Below are positions 29,283-37,984 of a stretch of 64,000 nucleotides of DNA, piece by piece. Under the pieces are notes generated by a model. It made no database searches and had not been told where the DNA came from. It saw only the letters and a program-made list of their open reading frames with translations. Source of the DNA: Pseudomonas sp. MWU13-2100 (GTDB lineage Bacteria; Pseudomonadota; Gammaproteobacteria; Pseudomonadales; Pseudomonadaceae); contig NZ_JALLIX010000037.1 of NCBI RefSeq assembly GCF_023242365.1, positions 1 to 64,000 of the forward strand. The letters are read 5' to 3'. The position numbers and the translations under genes were made by a program. Positions within the stretch are counted from its first letter, which is position 1; every line of letters begins with the position of its first letter.

Positions 29283-29984
29283 ATGCTGCAATTCGAAAAC
29301 GTTTCCACCTTCTACGGCAAGATCCAGGCCCTGCACAGCGTCAACGTCGAGGTACGCCAGGGCGAGATCGTCACCCTGATCGGCGCCAACGGCGCGGGCA
29401 AGTCCACCTTGCTGATGACCCTCTGCGGTTCGCCACGTGCCCACAGCGGCAGCATTCGCTACATGGGTGAGGAGCTGGTGGGCCAGGAGTCGTCCATCAT
29501 CATGCGCAAGAGCATTGCCGTGGTGCCGGAAGGCCGCCGGGTGTTCGCCCGCCTGACCGTGGAAGAAAACCTCTCCATGGGTGGTTTTTTCACCAACAAG
29601 GGCGATTACCAGGAGCAGATGGACAAGGTCCTGGGACTGTTCCCACGCCTCAAGGAGCGTTTCAACCAGCGCGGCGGCACCATGTCCGGCGGTGAACAGC
29701 AGATGCTCGCCATTGGCCGGGCGCTGATGAGCAAGCCGAAACTCTTGTTGCTGGACGAACCGTCCCTGGGCCTGGCACCGATCATCATCCAGCAGATCTT
29801 CGATATCATCGAACAGCTGCGCAAGGACGGGGTGACGGTGTTCCTGGTGGAGCAGAACGCCAACCAGGCGCTGAAAATCGCCGACCGAGCCTACGTGCTG
29901 GAAAACGGCCGGGTGGTGATGGAAGGCAGCGGCAACGACCTGCTGACCGACCCGAAAGTGCGTGAGGCGTATCTGGGCGGTTGA
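29283..29984 (+). CDS. braG: Branched-chain amino acid ABC transporter ATPase (LivF type)
   Basis: A 233-residue ABC ATPase with Walker A GANGAGKST, signature TMSGGEQQMLAIGRAL, Walker B LLLLDEPSLGLAP and FLVEQN in the switch region, all intact. It begins at the base after the braF stop and ends the operon 18 bases before a terminator. Confidence 0.95.
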   Translation: MLQFENVSTFYGKIQALHSVNVEVRQGEIVTLIGANGAGKSTLLMTLCGSPRAHSGSIRYMGEELVGQESSIIMRKSIAVVPEGRRVFARLTVEENLSMGGFFTNKGDYQEQMDKVLGLFPRLKERFNQRGGTMSGGEQQMLAIGRALMSKPKLLLLDEPSLGLAPIIIQQIFDIIEQLRKDGVTVFLVEQNANQALKIADRAYVLENGRVVMEGSGNDLLTDPKVREAYLGG

Positions 29985-30001
29985 TGCCCCGCGTAACCAG
30001 C

Positions 30002-30030
30002 AAAGCCCCGACCTGTCGGGGCTTTTCTTT
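30002..30030 (+). terminator. Terminator of the bra operon
   Basis: AAAGCCCCGA pairs with TCGGGGCTTT over a 4-base loop, followed by TCTTT. Confidence 0.85.
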
Positions 30031-30197
30031 GCCCGTAGCAACACCAGCCCCCCGCCCGTGTACCGACGCAAAAAATAATCGAGTATTTTTGCCGCACGCT
30101 GTAACAAACCCAGCCCTCAAGGCTCAAGTAAGGCAGGAAAGCAATGAAACCCACCCAAGCCCTGCTTTCATCATTGACGACACATCGGAGATCGACC

Positions 30198-30503
30198 ATG
30201 AGCACTTCCACCACCCGCGCCCTGTCCGCTGCCACCCTCGCCCTGGCCCTCGGTTCCGCCCTGAGCATGGCGGCCCTGCCGATGAGCGCCCATGCCGACG
30301 ACATGGAAAAATGCTTCGGCGTGGCCATGAAAGGCAAGAACGATTGCGCCGCGGGCGCCGGTACCACCTGCGCCGGCACCGCGGCCAAGGACAACCAGGG
30401 CAACGCCTGGAAACTCGTCCCCAAAGGCACCTGCGACAAGACCGCCAGCAGCACTTCGCCGACCGGTTTCGGTCAGCCGCAAGCCTTCAAGGAAAAAGCC
30501 TGA
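30198..30503 (+). CDS. bufA1: Bufferin-type metallophore precursor (DUF2282)
   Basis: A 101-residue DUF2282 protein with a Sec signal peptide ending SAHA before DDMEKCFGVAM. The mature part has four cysteines (39, 50, 58, 79) in the DUF2282 pattern EKCFG, NDCAA, TTCAG and GTCDK. Family work on bufferins (Caulobacter) shows such proteins are RiPP-like copper-binding metallophores whose central cysteines are turned into thiooxazoles by the DUF692 enzyme and which act in the periplasm. The ATG at 30198 is chosen because GGAG is well spaced and the signal peptide starts there; an in-frame ATG lies 18 codons upstream. Confidence 0.85.
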   Translation: MSTSTTRALSAATLALALGSALSMAALPMSAHADDMEKCFGVAMKGKNDCAAGAGTTCAGTAAKDNQGNAWKLVPKGTCDKTASSTSPTGFGQPQAFKEKA

Positions 30504-30528
30504 TCACCCACTTGCCTGAGTGCCGACG

Positions 30529-31419
30529 ATGACCACGCCAATGCAACCCGCCGCCCTTCATCGCGCTCAGGCCGTCGGCTCCGAGCTCCCGCCCCGTGCC
30601 GGGCTGGGGCTCAAGGCCGAACACTTCCAGGTGGTCCTGGAAACCCGTCCCGACCTTGGTTTCTTCGAGGTTCACGCCGAAAACTACATGGTCGCAGGCG
30701 GACCGTTTCATCATTACCTGGGTTTGATCCGCGATCAGTACCCGCTGTCGCTGCATGGGGTCGGTTTGTCCATTGGCGCCGAAGGCCCGCTGGACAACGA
30801 ACACCTCAAGCGGCTCGCGGCACTGCTCGAACGTTATCAACCCCAGTCCTTTTCCGAACACCTGGCCTGGTCGAGCCACGGCCCGGTGTTTCTCAACGAC
30901 TTGTTGCCATTGGCCTATGACCACGCCACCTTGCAGCGGGTCTGCGCGCATATCGACCAGGTGCAAAGCACCTTGAAACGCCCGATGCTGCTGGAGAACC
31001 CGGCGACGTACCTGCAGTTCCAGCGCTCCACCCTGGACGAGGCGGCGTTCATCAGCGAAGTCATCCGCCGCACCGGTTGCGGACTGCTGCTGGACGTGAA
31101 CAACGTCTACGTCTCCAGCATCAACCACCAGTATGATCCGTTGGCCTATATCGAGGCCCTGCCACTGCACGCCGTGGCAGAAATCCATCTGGCCGGCTTT
31201 GCCGAAGATACCGACAACCTCGGTGACCGCCTGCTGATCGACGATCACGGCGCGCCCGTCGACCAGGCGGTCTGGGCCCTGTATCAACAGGTGTTGGAGA
31301 AGATCGGACCGATACCGACCCTGATCGAACGCGACAACCAGCTCCCCACCTTCGCCGTACTCCTGGCCGAGGCCGTGCGGGCCGAGAAACTGCTGGAGCG
31401 GGCCGAGGTGCGAGCATGA
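30529..31419 (+). CDS. bufB: DUF692 (MNIO) multinuclear iron oxygenase, bufferin-modifying
   Basis: A 296-residue TIM-barrel protein of the DUF692/MNIO family, which uses two or three irons to oxidise cysteines in a peptide partner. Expected metal ligands are visible: LHGVGLSI, SEHLAWSS, MLLENPATY, LLDVNNVYV, AEIHLAGF and DDHGAPV. It should modify the adjacent DUF2282 precursor in the cytoplasm. The ATG at 30529 is taken over an in-frame GTG three codons before; no strong ribosome site favours either. It overlaps the next gene by ATGA. Confidence 0.88.
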   Translation: MTTPMQPAALHRAQAVGSELPPRAGLGLKAEHFQVVLETRPDLGFFEVHAENYMVAGGPFHHYLGLIRDQYPLSLHGVGLSIGAEGPLDNEHLKRLAALLERYQPQSFSEHLAWSSHGPVFLNDLLPLAYDHATLQRVCAHIDQVQSTLKRPMLLENPATYLQFQRSTLDEAAFISEVIRRTGCGLLLDVNNVYVSSINHQYDPLAYIEALPLHAVAEIHLAGFAEDTDNLGDRLLIDDHGAPVDQAVWALYQQVLEKIGPIPTLIERDNQLPTFAVLLAEAVRAEKLLERAEVRA

Positions 31420-32192
31420 GCGACCAGGCCAGCTTCAGCGCCGCGCTGCTCGACCCGCAGCGGCCTTGCCCCGCGGGCCTGTGCAGCCGCAACGGGGCCG
31501 ACCCGGCCAGTCGTTTCGCGGTGTATCGCAACAATGTCCGGAGTTCGTTGATCAATGCCCTGGCGGACAGCTACCCGGTGGTCATGGCACTGGTCGGTGA
31601 CGAATTCTTCCGGGCCATGGCCGGCCTCTATGTCCAGCACTTCCCGCCGGTCAGCCCGATCCTCAACGACTACGGCCAGGACCTCGGCAGTTTTATCCAG
31701 GGCTTCGCCCCGGCGGCGAGCGTACCTTACCTGGCCGACGTGGCCCGGCTCGAGCGCTTGCGGATCCAGACTTATCATGCCGCCGATGCGACACCCTTGA
31801 GCCCGGAGCAGATCAGCGTCTACCTCGCCGCCCCCGAGATCCTCAACCGCCTGCAGGTTCACCTGCACCCCTGCGTCGCCGTGCTTAATTCGTCCCATGC
31901 GGTCGTGTCGTTATGGGAAGCCCATCAAGGCGAAGGCCACCTGGAACAGATCGACCCGACGCAGGCTGAAGCCGCGCTGGTCCTGCGCCGGCACTGGCAA
32001 GTCGAGGTGTTCCGGATCGATGTCGGCACCCTGGTGTTTATCCAGAGCCTGCAAAATCACTGTCCGCTGGAACTGGCCATTGCCTATGCCTACGACGCCA
32101 ACGCAGCGTTCGATCCGAGCCACGCCCTGGCCCTGTTGATTCGCTACAGCGCCATCATCCACCTGCACCCGGAACAGAAGGTCCGCCCATGA
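31416..32192 (+). CDS. bufC: DUF2063 partner protein of the MNIO enzyme
   Basis: A 258-residue protein whose first 100 residues match the DUF2063 N-terminal domain (RFAVYRNNVRSSLINALADS, then YPVVMALVGDEFFRAMA). In bufferin systems this partner binds the precursor and helps present it to the MNIO enzyme. Four-base overlaps with both neighbours make a coupled operon. Cytoplasmic; no membrane segment is seen. Confidence 0.85.
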   Translation: MSDQASFSAALLDPQRPCPAGLCSRNGADPASRFAVYRNNVRSSLINALADSYPVVMALVGDEFFRAMAGLYVQHFPPVSPILNDYGQDLGSFIQGFAPAASVPYLADVARLERLRIQTYHAADATPLSPEQISVYLAAPEILNRLQVHLHPCVAVLNSSHAVVSLWEAHQGEGHLEQIDPTQAEAALVLRRHWQVEVFRIDVGTLVFIQSLQNHCPLELAIAYAYDANAAFDPSHALALLIRYSAIIHLHPEQKVRP

Positions 32193-32692
32193 ACACTCAG
32201 ACTCAATCGCAGAATCCCATCGCGCACCTGATCGGGCGGATCATCCGGCTCTTCGAGATGATCCCCTACAGCCTGATTGCCTTTGTCGCGCGTTTCTCCA
32301 TCGCGGCGGTGTTCTGGAAATCCGGCCAGACCAAGGTCGAGGGCTTCGCCGTGGACCTGATCTCCGGCACCTTTGACCTGGGCTGGCCGCACCTGGCGAG
32401 CTCGACCGTTCCGCTGTTCGCCAGCGAGTACAAGGTGCCGCTGCTGTCGCCGGAAATCGCCGCGCACATCTCCGCCTTCTCCGAGCACTTCTTCCCGGTC
32501 CTGATACTGCTGGGGTTCGCCACACGCTTCTCGGCCCTGGCGCTGTTTGGCATGACGCTGACCATCCAGCTGTTCGTCTACCCGGACGCCTACCCGACCC
32601 ACGGCACCTGGATGGCGATCCTGCTGCTGTTGATGGCCAAGGGGCCGGGCGTGTTCTCCATCGATCAGCTGATTGCCAGGCGTTATCGCTGA
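32189..32692 (+). CDS. DoxX-family membrane protein of the bufferin operon
   Basis: A 167-residue DoxX/DUF417-like inner-membrane protein with about four hydrophobic segments (RFSIAAVFWKSGQTKVEGF, HFFPVLILLGFATRFSALAL). A DoxX-like protein commonly closes DUF2282-DUF692-DUF2063 operons; its function is not settled, perhaps redox handling. It starts inside the bufC stop (ATGA). Confidence 0.85.
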   Translation: MNTQTQSQNPIAHLIGRIIRLFEMIPYSLIAFVARFSIAAVFWKSGQTKVEGFAVDLISGTFDLGWPHLASSTVPLFASEYKVPLLSPEIAAHISAFSEHFFPVLILLGFATRFSALALFGMTLTIQLFVYPDAYPTHGTWMAILLLLMAKGPGVFSIDQLIARRYR

Positions 32693-32718
32693 TCGGTAGC
32701 GCCCGCCCGGCGCGGTTC

Positions 32719-32804
32719 TTGTAGGATCCGGCTTGCTGGCGATGGGGCCCGTGAGTCTTGCAGCGACTATCCGGACGCTATTGCAGGCAGGCGATATCTA
32801 CAGG
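32719..32804. repeat. Decayed REP pair
   Basis: CTTGTAGGATCCGGCTTGCTGGCGATGG on the left (longer than needed; key part TAGGATCCGGCTTG) and a mutated inverted arm ending GCGATATCTACAGG on the right. It resembles the REPINs at 24102 and 45862 but with many mismatches. Confidence 0.5.
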
Positions 32805-32830
32805 TTTTGCGCTGCTTTCAAGATTGGCGT

Positions 32831-33730
32831 CTACAGTCGCTCCAGCGCCTCGCCGCTACGCTTGAACCAGCCGATCAGGTAGTCGGCCAACACCTGCGTA
32901 CGGCGCGGCAGGCCACCTTGGTAAGGGTGCACCAGGTACAGCGGCATATCGCGGGTGCGGTAATCGCGCAACAGCCAGCGCAGACGGCCGTCGGCCAGCT
33001 CCGCGGGCAGGACGTAGGACGGCAGGCGGGCGATGCCGGCCCCTACCAGCGCCGCCTTCTTCAGCAGGTTGTAATGATTGCTGGCGAAGGGGCCGCCCAC
33101 CCGCACCCGCAGCAGCTCATGCTGCCGGTGGTATTGCCATTCCTCGCGCCCGCTGTAGTGGCTGTTGAGCAGACAACGGTGATTGGCCAAGTCCTGGGGC
33201 GTGCGCGGCTCACCGTAACGTTCCAGATAAGCCGGACTGGCACAGGTCAGCTCGTTCATCACCAGCAATGGCCGCGCCACCAGCCGTTCGTCACTACCGA
33301 CTTCGGTACGAATGGCCAGGTCGAAGCCTTCCCGGGCCAGATCGCGGAAACCATTGTTCAGGTCCAGTTCGATCTGCACATCGGGATAATCCCGGGAAAA
33401 CTCCAGCAGCAGGCCGTCAAAGAAGGTTTCCCCCAGGGACACCGGCACCGTCATGCGCACGGGACCGGCAATATCGTCCTTGAGCCGGGCCAGGGCCTGA
33501 TGCGCCCGCTCCACTTGCACCACCAGTGCCTGGGCCTGGGGCAACAAGGCCGCACCGGCGGCGGTGAGACTCAAGCGTCGCGTCGTGCGGTGCAACAACA
33601 CCACGGCAAACTGTGCCTCCAATTGGCTGATGCGCTTGGACAATTGTCCCTTGCTGCAGCCCAATTGCTGGGCGGCCAGGGTAAAGCTGCCCGCCTCGAC
33701 CAAGACGGCAAAGGCCGCCAGATCATCCAT
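32831..33730 (-). CDS. LysR-family regulator
   Basis: A 299-residue LysR regulator starting MDDLAAFAVLVEAGSF, with the helix-turn-helix at LAAQQLGCSKGQLSKRISQLE and a CrgA-type effector domain. An in-frame start 20 codons earlier would add a non-LysR segment overlapping the divergent promoter, so it is not used. It is divergent from the short-chain dehydrogenase-like gene at 33845, its likely target; the 114-base gap has room for one operator set. Confidence 0.85.
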   Translation of the reverse strand: MDDLAAFAVLVEAGSFTLAAQQLGCSKGQLSKRISQLEAQFAVVLLHRTTRRLSLTAAGAALLPQAQALVVQVERAHQALARLKDDIAGPVRMTVPVSLGETFFDGLLLEFSRDYPDVQIELDLNNGFRDLAREGFDLAIRTEVGSDERLVARPLLVMNELTCASPAYLERYGEPRTPQDLANHRCLLNSHYSGREEWQYHRQHELLRVRVGGPFASNHYNLLKKAALVGAGIARLPSYVLPAELADGRLRWLLRDYRTRDMPLYLVHPYQGGLPRRTQVLADYLIGWFKRSGEALERL

Positions 33731-33844
33731 CTCGCTCACTGGATTGTTTCCAAAAGAAAACCAAAGGTTGCCTATTAGTGCGCTTATCAATGGAAAAATC
33801 CACTCTAGACTGAAAGCTCAATCACCCACTGGAGGAACGGCAGC

Positions 33845-34444
33845 ATGAAAATCCTATTGATTGGCGCCCACGGTACTATCGGCTCGGCCGTGGCAGAGGA
33901 ACTGGGCCAGCGTCACGAGATCATCAAGATCGGCCGCAACAGCGGTGACCTGCACGTGGACATCAGCGACAGCGCGTCGATTCGCCAACTGTTCGAGCAA
34001 ACCGGCAAATTCGATGCCCTGGTCTGCGCCGCCGGTAACGTGAACTTTGTGCCTTTGGGCGAGATGAGCGAGAAGGACTTTGCCCTTGGCCTGCAGGACA
34101 AATTGATGGGCCAGGTCAACCTGGTACTGATCGGTCGTGAGTACGCCAACGATGGTGCCTCGTTCACCCTGACCAGCGGCATCCTGAACCGCGACCCGAT
34201 CCGTAGCGGCGCCTCGGCGAGCCTGGTCAACGGCGCCATCGACGGCTTCGTCAAGGCGGCGGCAATCGAACTGCCACGTGGTCTGCGGGTGAACTCGGTA
34301 AGCCCGAACGTGCTGGTGGAAGCCATGGGCAGCTATGCGCCGTACTTCCGTGGATTCAAGCCGGTGCCGGCGGCGGATGTGGCATTGGCCTACGCCAAGA
34401 GTGTGGAAGGCTTGCAAACCGGTCAGACCTACTACGTCGGTTGA
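33845..34444 (+). CDS. Short-chain dehydrogenase-like protein lacking the YxxxK pair
   Basis: A 199-residue Rossmann protein with the SDR cofactor motif LLIGAHGTIGSAVAEELG and FTLTSGIL, where the catalytic Ser sits. Where Tyr and Lys of YxxxK should follow, the sequence reads SASLVNGAIDGFVKAAA, with neither residue in register. The remaining pattern (LPRGLRVNSVSPNVLVEAMG) is SDR-like. I recall Pseudomonas relatives with the same substitution, so it is probably a subfamily trait. Activity may be altered or lost. It is divergent from a LysR gene. Confidence 0.8.
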   Translation: MKILLIGAHGTIGSAVAEELGQRHEIIKIGRNSGDLHVDISDSASIRQLFEQTGKFDALVCAAGNVNFVPLGEMSEKDFALGLQDKLMGQVNLVLIGREYANDGASFTLTSGILNRDPIRSGASASLVNGAIDGFVKAAAIELPRGLRVNSVSPNVLVEAMGSYAPYFRGFKPVPAADVALAYAKSVEGLQTGQTYYVG

Positions 34445-34473
34445 ATGCCCACGAGTTTTTTTGTCGGCCTTCA

Positions 34474-34578
34474 GGGCCCTTTCGCGGGCAAACTCCGCTC
34501 CCACAGATTCTCGGGCGTACACAGACTTGAGGTTCGACGCGAACGACTGTGGGAGCGGAGCTTGCCCGCGAAGAGGCC
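34474..34578. repeat. REP pair (REPIN), GGAGCGGAGCTTGCC family
   Basis: GGGCCCTTTCGCGGGCAAAC at the left and its inverted partner GTGGGAGCGGAGCTTGCCCG at the right. It is the same REP family as the tandem array at 16.6 kb. Confidence 0.9.
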
Positions 34579-34669
34579 GCTAAAGTCCCCGCAAAACATG
34601 GAGACTGGCGTCAAGACTTGTGCAGCTCTCCCGGCCTGCGTAACGTGGCGACACTTGCCAGGAGACCCC

Positions 34670-35344
34670 ATGATGCGCGCCGCCCGTTCCTTGATGATTT
34701 TCGCCCTGCCGCTGTTCGCCGCCGGCTGCCAGATGCTTGCGCCAGCCACCTCGCCCTCCACGGCGGGACTGAGCCGGATGCAAGGCGAACTCGCCAGCGT
34801 CGATGGCAAGCTGATGTTCCAGCCCTGCCAGGAACAACGCCGTTTTGTCGTCAGCGACACTGGCAACACCAGCGTCCTGCAGCAAGCCGCCAGCCTCTCC
34901 GGCCCGTCGGGCAAGCTGTTTGCCGACCTGCGCGGGCGGTTCTCCTCCAGCACGGCCAATGGTGGCGACGGCCAGTTGGATCTGCAGCAGTACTATCGCC
35001 TGGAACGCGGCACCGGCAGTTGCAACGATCCCGACTTCAAATTCCAGACCGTGGTCGCCAGCGGCCATGGCCCGGACTGGAGCCTGAAAGTCGGCGGCAA
35101 CGGCATGATCCTGCAACGCGAAAACCAGCCGCCCCTGGCCTTGCCCTACCTGGAAGAACAACTGGGTGACGGGCGCTTCAGCCTGAGCAGCGAAGCCAAT
35201 TCCCAGCGCATCGAGCTATGGGTCGCGCCGCAGTCCTGCGTCGACAGCACCACCGGCAGCGTCCGTCACCTGAGCGCCGAACTGCGGGTCAACGGCCAGG
35301 TCCAGCGCGGCTGCGGCTATTTCGGTGGCGCCCGTAACGACTGA
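34670..35344 (+). CDS. Lipoprotein of unknown function
   Basis: A 224-residue protein with a lipoprotein signal: MMRAARSLMIFALPLFAAGC (lipobox FAAGC). The mature part has repeated beta-rich segments (GELASVDGKLMFQPCQEQRR, GDGRFSLSSEANSQRIELWV) and paired cysteines, resembling COG3650-type lipoproteins. GGAG precedes the start. Translation further upstream would run through the REPIN and is rejected. Probably periplasm-facing; the role is unknown. Confidence 0.75.
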   Translation: MMRAARSLMIFALPLFAAGCQMLAPATSPSTAGLSRMQGELASVDGKLMFQPCQEQRRFVVSDTGNTSVLQQAASLSGPSGKLFADLRGRFSSSTANGGDGQLDLQQYYRLERGTGSCNDPDFKFQTVVASGHGPDWSLKVGGNGMILQRENQPPLALPYLEEQLGDGRFSLSSEANSQRIELWVAPQSCVDSTTGSVRHLSAELRVNGQVQRGCGYFGGARND

Positions 35345-35452
35345 TTCGACGAGCTGCTGTTTTAGCCTCACGGAATCTGGCCGTTGGGGCTTATAATCAC
35401 CGGTTTGATGTAAAGCCGGCGCGCCCGCGTGGCCCGCACACTGGACCCTGTC

Positions 35453-37066
35453 ATGTTACGAATCACCGAACTCAAGCTGCCGATCGACCATCCCGACGAA
35501 GACCTGCGCCCGGCTATCGTCCAACGCCTGGGCATCGCCAGCGATGACCTGCTCGATTTCACCTTGTTCAAGCGCAGCTACGACGCCCGCAAGAAATCCT
35601 CCGAACTGTGCTTCATCTACACCATCGACCTCTCGGCCCGTGGCGAAGAGGCCCTGCTGAAAAAGTTCGCCGAGGACCGCAACGTCAACCCGGCCCCGGA
35701 CATCAGCTACAAGGTGGTCGGCCAGGCACCCGCGGACCTGACGGAACGTCCCGTGGTCGTGGGCTTCGGTCCCTGCGGGATCTTCGCCGGGCTGTTGCTG
35801 GCACAGATGGGCTTCAAGCCGATCATCCTCGAACGCGGCAAGGAAGTGCGCGAACGTACCAAGGACACCTGGGGCCTGTGGCGCAAAGGCGTGCTCAACC
35901 CCGAGTCCAACGTGCAGTTCGGCGAAGGCGGTGCCGGGACCTTCTCCGACGGCAAACTCTACAGCCAGATCAAGGACCCGAACCACCACGGTCGCAAGGT
36001 CCTGCACGAGTTCGTCAAGGCCGGCGCGCCGGAAGAAATCCTCTACGTCAGCAAACCGCATATCGGCACCTTCCGCCTCACCGGCGTGGTGGAGAACATG
36101 CGCCAACAGATCGAAGCCCTGGGCGGCGAAGTACGCTTCCAGCAGCGGGTCACCGATGTGCTGATCGACGCCGGCCAATTGACCGGCGTGCAGCTCGACA
36201 GCGGCGAACAGATCCACTCCCGGCATGTGATCATGGCCCTCGGTCATAGCGCCCGCGACACTTTCCGCATGCTCCACGGTCGTGGCGTGTACATGGAAGC
36301 CAAGCCGTTCTCGGTGGGCTTCCGTATCGAACATCCGCAATCGCTGATCGACCGGGCGCGCCTGGGCAAGTACGCCGGGCATCCGAAACTCGGCGCGGCC
36401 GACTACAAGCTGGTGCACCACGCCAAGAACGGCCGTTCGGTCTACAGCTTCTGCATGTGCCCGGGCGGCACCGTGGTCGCGGCGACTTCCGAGCCGAACC
36501 GGGTGGTCACCAACGGCATGAGCCAGTACTCGCGCAACGAGCGCAATGCCAACTCCGGGATCGTCGTCGGCATTACCCCGGAAGTCGACTATCCGGGCGG
36601 TCCGCTGGCCGGTATCGAGTTGCAGGAGCGCCTGGAGTCCCACGCCTTCGTCCTCGGCGGCAGCAACTACGAAGCCCCGGCACAGCTGGTCGGCGACTTT
36701 ATCGCCGGCAAGCCGTCCACAGCCCTGGGCAGTGTGGAACCTTCCTACAAACCAGGTGTGGCCCTGGGTGACTTGGCCCTGGCCCTGCCGGACTTCGCCA
36801 TCGAAGCCATTCGCGAAGCCTTGCCGGCATTCGAACGGCAGATCAAGGGTTATTCCCTGCATGACGCCGTGCTGACCGGGATTGAAACCCGCACTTCCTC
36901 GCCGCTGCGCATGACCCGTAACGAGTCGATGCAGAGCCTGAACGTCAAGGGCCTGTTCCCGGCAGGTGAAGGCGCGGGTTATGCCGGCGGGATCCTCTCG
37001 GCGGGTGTCGACGGTATTCGCATAGCCGAAGCCGTGGCCCGGGACATGCTCGGGCTCGGGGCCTGA
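35453..37066 (+). CDS. FAD-dependent dehydrogenase (COG2509 type)
   Basis: A 537-residue flavoprotein. An N-terminal ferredoxin-like domain (about 1-90, MLRITELKLPIDHPDED) precedes the dinucleotide fold VVGFGPCGIFAGLLLAQMG and the second motif FGEGGAGTFSDGKLYS. The C-terminal part ends in the flavin-binding GEGAGYAGGILSAGVDGI. This matches the uncharacterised COG2509 family; the substrate is unknown. A TATAAT element about 65 bases upstream is a possible -10. trmO follows after 10 bases, probably co-transcribed. Confidence 0.85.
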   Translation: MLRITELKLPIDHPDEDLRPAIVQRLGIASDDLLDFTLFKRSYDARKKSSELCFIYTIDLSARGEEALLKKFAEDRNVNPAPDISYKVVGQAPADLTERPVVVGFGPCGIFAGLLLAQMGFKPIILERGKEVRERTKDTWGLWRKGVLNPESNVQFGEGGAGTFSDGKLYSQIKDPNHHGRKVLHEFVKAGAPEEILYVSKPHIGTFRLTGVVENMRQQIEALGGEVRFQQRVTDVLIDAGQLTGVQLDSGEQIHSRHVIMALGHSARDTFRMLHGRGVYMEAKPFSVGFRIEHPQSLIDRARLGKYAGHPKLGAADYKLVHHAKNGRSVYSFCMCPGGTVVAATSEPNRVVTNGMSQYSRNERNANSGIVVGITPEVDYPGGPLAGIELQERLESHAFVLGGSNYEAPAQLVGDFIAGKPSTALGSVEPSYKPGVALGDLALALPDFAIEAIREALPAFERQIKGYSLHDAVLTGIETRTSSPLRMTRNESMQSLNVKGLFPAGEGAGYAGGILSAGVDGIRIAEAVARDMLGLGA

Positions 37067-37076
37067 GGGCCGGACC

Positions 37077-37772
37077 ATGAGCTATAGCGTCTCCCCCATC
37101 GGTTTCGTGCGCTCCTGCTTCAAGGAGAAGTTCGCCATCCCGCGCCAGCCACAGCTGGCGCCGGCAGCGCGCGGCGTACTGGAACTGGTCGCGCCGTTCG
37201 ACCAGGGCGAGGCGGTACAGGGGCTGGAGCAGGTCAGCCATGTCTGGCTGCTGTTCCTGTTCCATCAGGCCCTGGAAGACAAGCCACGGTTGAAGGTGCG
37301 CCCGCCACGCCTGGGCGGCAACCAGTCCATGGGGGTCTTCGCCACCCGGGCGACCCACCGGCCGAACGGTATCGGTCAGTCGGTGGTCAAACTGGACCGG
37401 GTCGAAACCCAGCGCTTGTGGATTTCCGGCATCGACCTGCTGGATGGCACGCCGATTCTCGATATCAAGCCGTACGTCCCTTACGCCGACATCATTCCAG
37501 GCGCTGTCAATGGCATCGCCAGTGCCGCGCCGGCGCTGATTCCCGTGCTCTGGACGGACAACGCGCGGCAACAGGCCCACGGCCATGCCCTGCGCCTTGA
37601 AGAGCCCCTGGTCGAACTGATCGAGCAATGCCTGGCCCAGGACCCGCGTCCGGCTTACCAGACGCCCAAGCCCGAACGGGAATATGGCGCCCAGTTCTGG
37701 GACCTGGATGTGCGCTGGCATTACCCCGAAACCGGAACGATACGTGTACTGGAAGTGATCCCCGCCCGCTAA
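37077..37772 (+). CDS. trmO: tRNA (N6-threonylcarbamoyladenosine37-N6)-methyltransferase TrmO
   Basis: A 231-residue TsaA/UPF0066 protein: YSVSPIGFVRSCFKEKF, LGVFATRATHRPNGIGQSVV (here GVFATRATHRPNGIGQS is the SAM-binding signature) and LDGTPILDIKPYVPYAD. TrmO methylates t6A37 in tRNA-Thr using SAM; E. coli TrmO has about 235 residues. It lies 10 bases after the flavoprotein gene and before a terminator. Confidence 0.9.
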   Translation: MSYSVSPIGFVRSCFKEKFAIPRQPQLAPAARGVLELVAPFDQGEAVQGLEQVSHVWLLFLFHQALEDKPRLKVRPPRLGGNQSMGVFATRATHRPNGIGQSVVKLDRVETQRLWISGIDLLDGTPILDIKPYVPYADIIPGAVNGIASAAPALIPVLWTDNARQQAHGHALRLEEPLVELIEQCLAQDPRPAYQTPKPEREYGAQFWDLDVRWHYPETGTIRVLEVIPAR

Positions 37773-37786
37773 AACGCCAGAAACGC

Positions 37787-37825
37787 AAAAGCCCGCGCTG
37801 CCTTCTCAGGCAACGCGGGCTTTTT
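37787..37825 (+). terminator. Terminator after trmO
   Basis: AAAAGCCCGCG pairs with CGCGGGCTTTTT; an inner CTGCCT/AGGCA pairing extends the stem. Confidence 0.85.
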
Positions 37826-37833
37826 CGTAACGC

Positions 37834-37968
37834 TGTGGCGAGGGGGCTTGCCCCCGTTGGGGTGCGAAGCGCCCCTGAAAACCTGCAATCGCGGTCTATC
37901 AGAAACAACCAAGAGCATGGTTTACGACTGCTTCGCAGCCGAACGCGGGCAAGCCCGCTCGCCACGAA
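37834..37968. repeat. REP pair (REPIN), GGCGAGGGGGCTTGCC family
   Basis: TGTGGCGAGGGGGCTTGCCC on the left and GGCAAGCCCGCTCGCCACGA on the right in inverted orientation, about 130 bases end to end. This is a third REP family in the window. Confidence 0.85.
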
Positions 37969-37984
37969 GTCGAATCAGACAGGC

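Noticed and set aside
34445..34669. N-terminal extension of the lipoprotein gene
   Set aside because: The extension translates the REP pair (WERSLPAK-type peptide). The lipoprotein signal and ribosome site place the start at 34670.
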